Source: Saccoglossus kowalevskii (taxonomy: Eukaryota; Hemichordata; Enteropneusta; Harrimaniidae). Taken from it: a DNA stretch of 32,325 nt. Below are positions 32,317 to 32,325 of this stretch, piece after piece. The notes under the pieces are model-generated. The model saw only the letters and a program-made list of their open reading frames with translations, was not told the DNA's origin and ran no database searches. Location: positions 1 through 32,325 of the forward strand of contig NW_003147170.1 in NCBI RefSeq assembly GCF_000003605.2, in the 5' to 3' direction. The stretch's first letter is position 1. The number at the start of each line of letters is the position of its first letter. Position numbers and translations under genes: made by a program.

Positions 32317-32325
32317 TGATGAACT
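32317..32325. other. Right edge departing from the monomer
   Basis: After CCTTAG (32311-32316) the window reads TGAT instead of CTC, then GAACT as in the monomer. TGATGAA here mirrors TTCATCA at position 1. It could be a boundary of the array, a contig-end artefact or a simple variant. Confidence 0.5.

Larger units (their letters stand above)
1..32325. repeat. 38-bp satellite DNA array, about 850 head-to-tail copies
   Basis: Successive CCGTTA-type starts (47, 85 and so on) lie 38 bp apart along the whole window. First-to-last distance (10 to 32289) is 849 x 38 + 17 bp, and the indels seen by eye also sum to +17. All copies have the same orientation, and no unique sequence, inverted copy or mobile element interrupts them. 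The consensus has 9 A, 10 T, 10 G and 9 C, so 50% GC and no strand skew. No coding is possible: forward stops fall at monomer positions 5, 16, 26 (TAG) and 36 (TAA), covering all three frames, and reverse-strand TAG, TAA and TGA do the same. Because 38 is not a multiple of 3, substitutions that remove one stop open a frame only briefly. This is typical of eukaryotic satellite DNA; the family is not recognised and no function can be assigned. Confidence 0.97.

Noticed and set aside
1-32325. CRISPR array (regular short repeats)
   Set aside because: The 38-bp period is filled entirely by the repeat; there are no spacers of unique sequence, no leader and no cas genes.
1-32325. Telomeric repeat, because TTAG recurs twice per monomer
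   Set aside because: TTAG is followed by ATC or CTC and never forms TTAGG, TTAGGG or TTTAGGG runs; the unit is 38 bp.
1-32325. Repeat-protein gene
   Set aside because: Stops close all six frames in almost every monomer and 38 bp is not a whole number of codons.
1-32325. Centromere CENP-B box on the minus strand
   Set aside because: The reverse strand reads TTCGAGCTAAGGCCC, which fits the TTCGnnnnA half, but the required CGGG half is absent (GCCC stands there).
1-32325. Plasmid iterons or a replication origin
   Set aside because: Iteron sets are small and lie beside a replication gene; here are about 850 copies with no gene, and no AT-rich melting region.
1-32325. Archaeal extrachromosomal-element tandem repeats (Borg-like)
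   Set aside because: Those regions are short and lie in or between genes on gene-dense elements; a 32-kb gene-free array does not fit.
1-32325. Transposon or retroelement remnants
   Set aside because: No unique sequence, target-site duplication, poly-A or terminal repeat of an element interrupts the 38-bp phase.

Overview
The whole window is one uninterrupted head-to-tail satellite array. The unit is 38 bp, and about 850 copies run in the same orientation from position 1 to 32325. Counting from the first CCGTTA (position 10) to the last (32289) gives 32279 bp, which is 849 x 38 + 17. The +17 equals the sum of the single-base insertions and deletions I could find by eye, so the array is fully accounted for. 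I see no gene, RNA gene, transposon, spacer or unique DNA in it. Stop codons in the unit close all six frames within each copy.

The organism cannot be named. A non-coding tandem array over 32 kb long, homogenised in multi-monomer blocks, points to a eukaryotic chromosome (pericentromeric, subtelomeric or another heterochromatic block) in a long-read assembly. The variation at CpG sites (CG to TG or CA) would suit a genome with cytosine methylation. I do not recognise this satellite family.

The monomer is 50% GC. Its landmarks in order are a perfect dyad TAACNGTTA whose centre base occurs as C, A, T or G; GATCAG (or AATCAG); TCGTAGTGGGCC (variants GCAG, AGCGG, GAGGC, GGGGC); and the near-palindrome TTAGCTCGAACTAA. 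A few recurrent subfamilies follow one another in preferred order, a trace of older multi-monomer units.

Layout: 0-8 kb is a mosaic of large blocks repeated at exact multiples of 38 bp (26, 31, 95, 103 and 141 monomers). 8-10.4 kb holds a 39-monomer duplication whose second copy contains a 293-bp patch with 15 single-base indels, 14 of them A or T insertions. 12.3-15.3 kb is stitched from copies of 6.5-7.9 kb and 2.8-4.25 kb. 15.3-28.7 kb shows tandem higher-order duplications of 16, 25 and 39 monomers and a 242-monomer long-range copy. 28.7-31.6 kb carries scattered single-base indels. The extreme ends (1-9 and 32317-32325) depart from the monomer and share an inverted 7-mer.

Nothing here works together as a gene set. 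What there is to explain is a satellite with a strongly symmetric core motif, CpG-focused variation and a readable history of block duplication.
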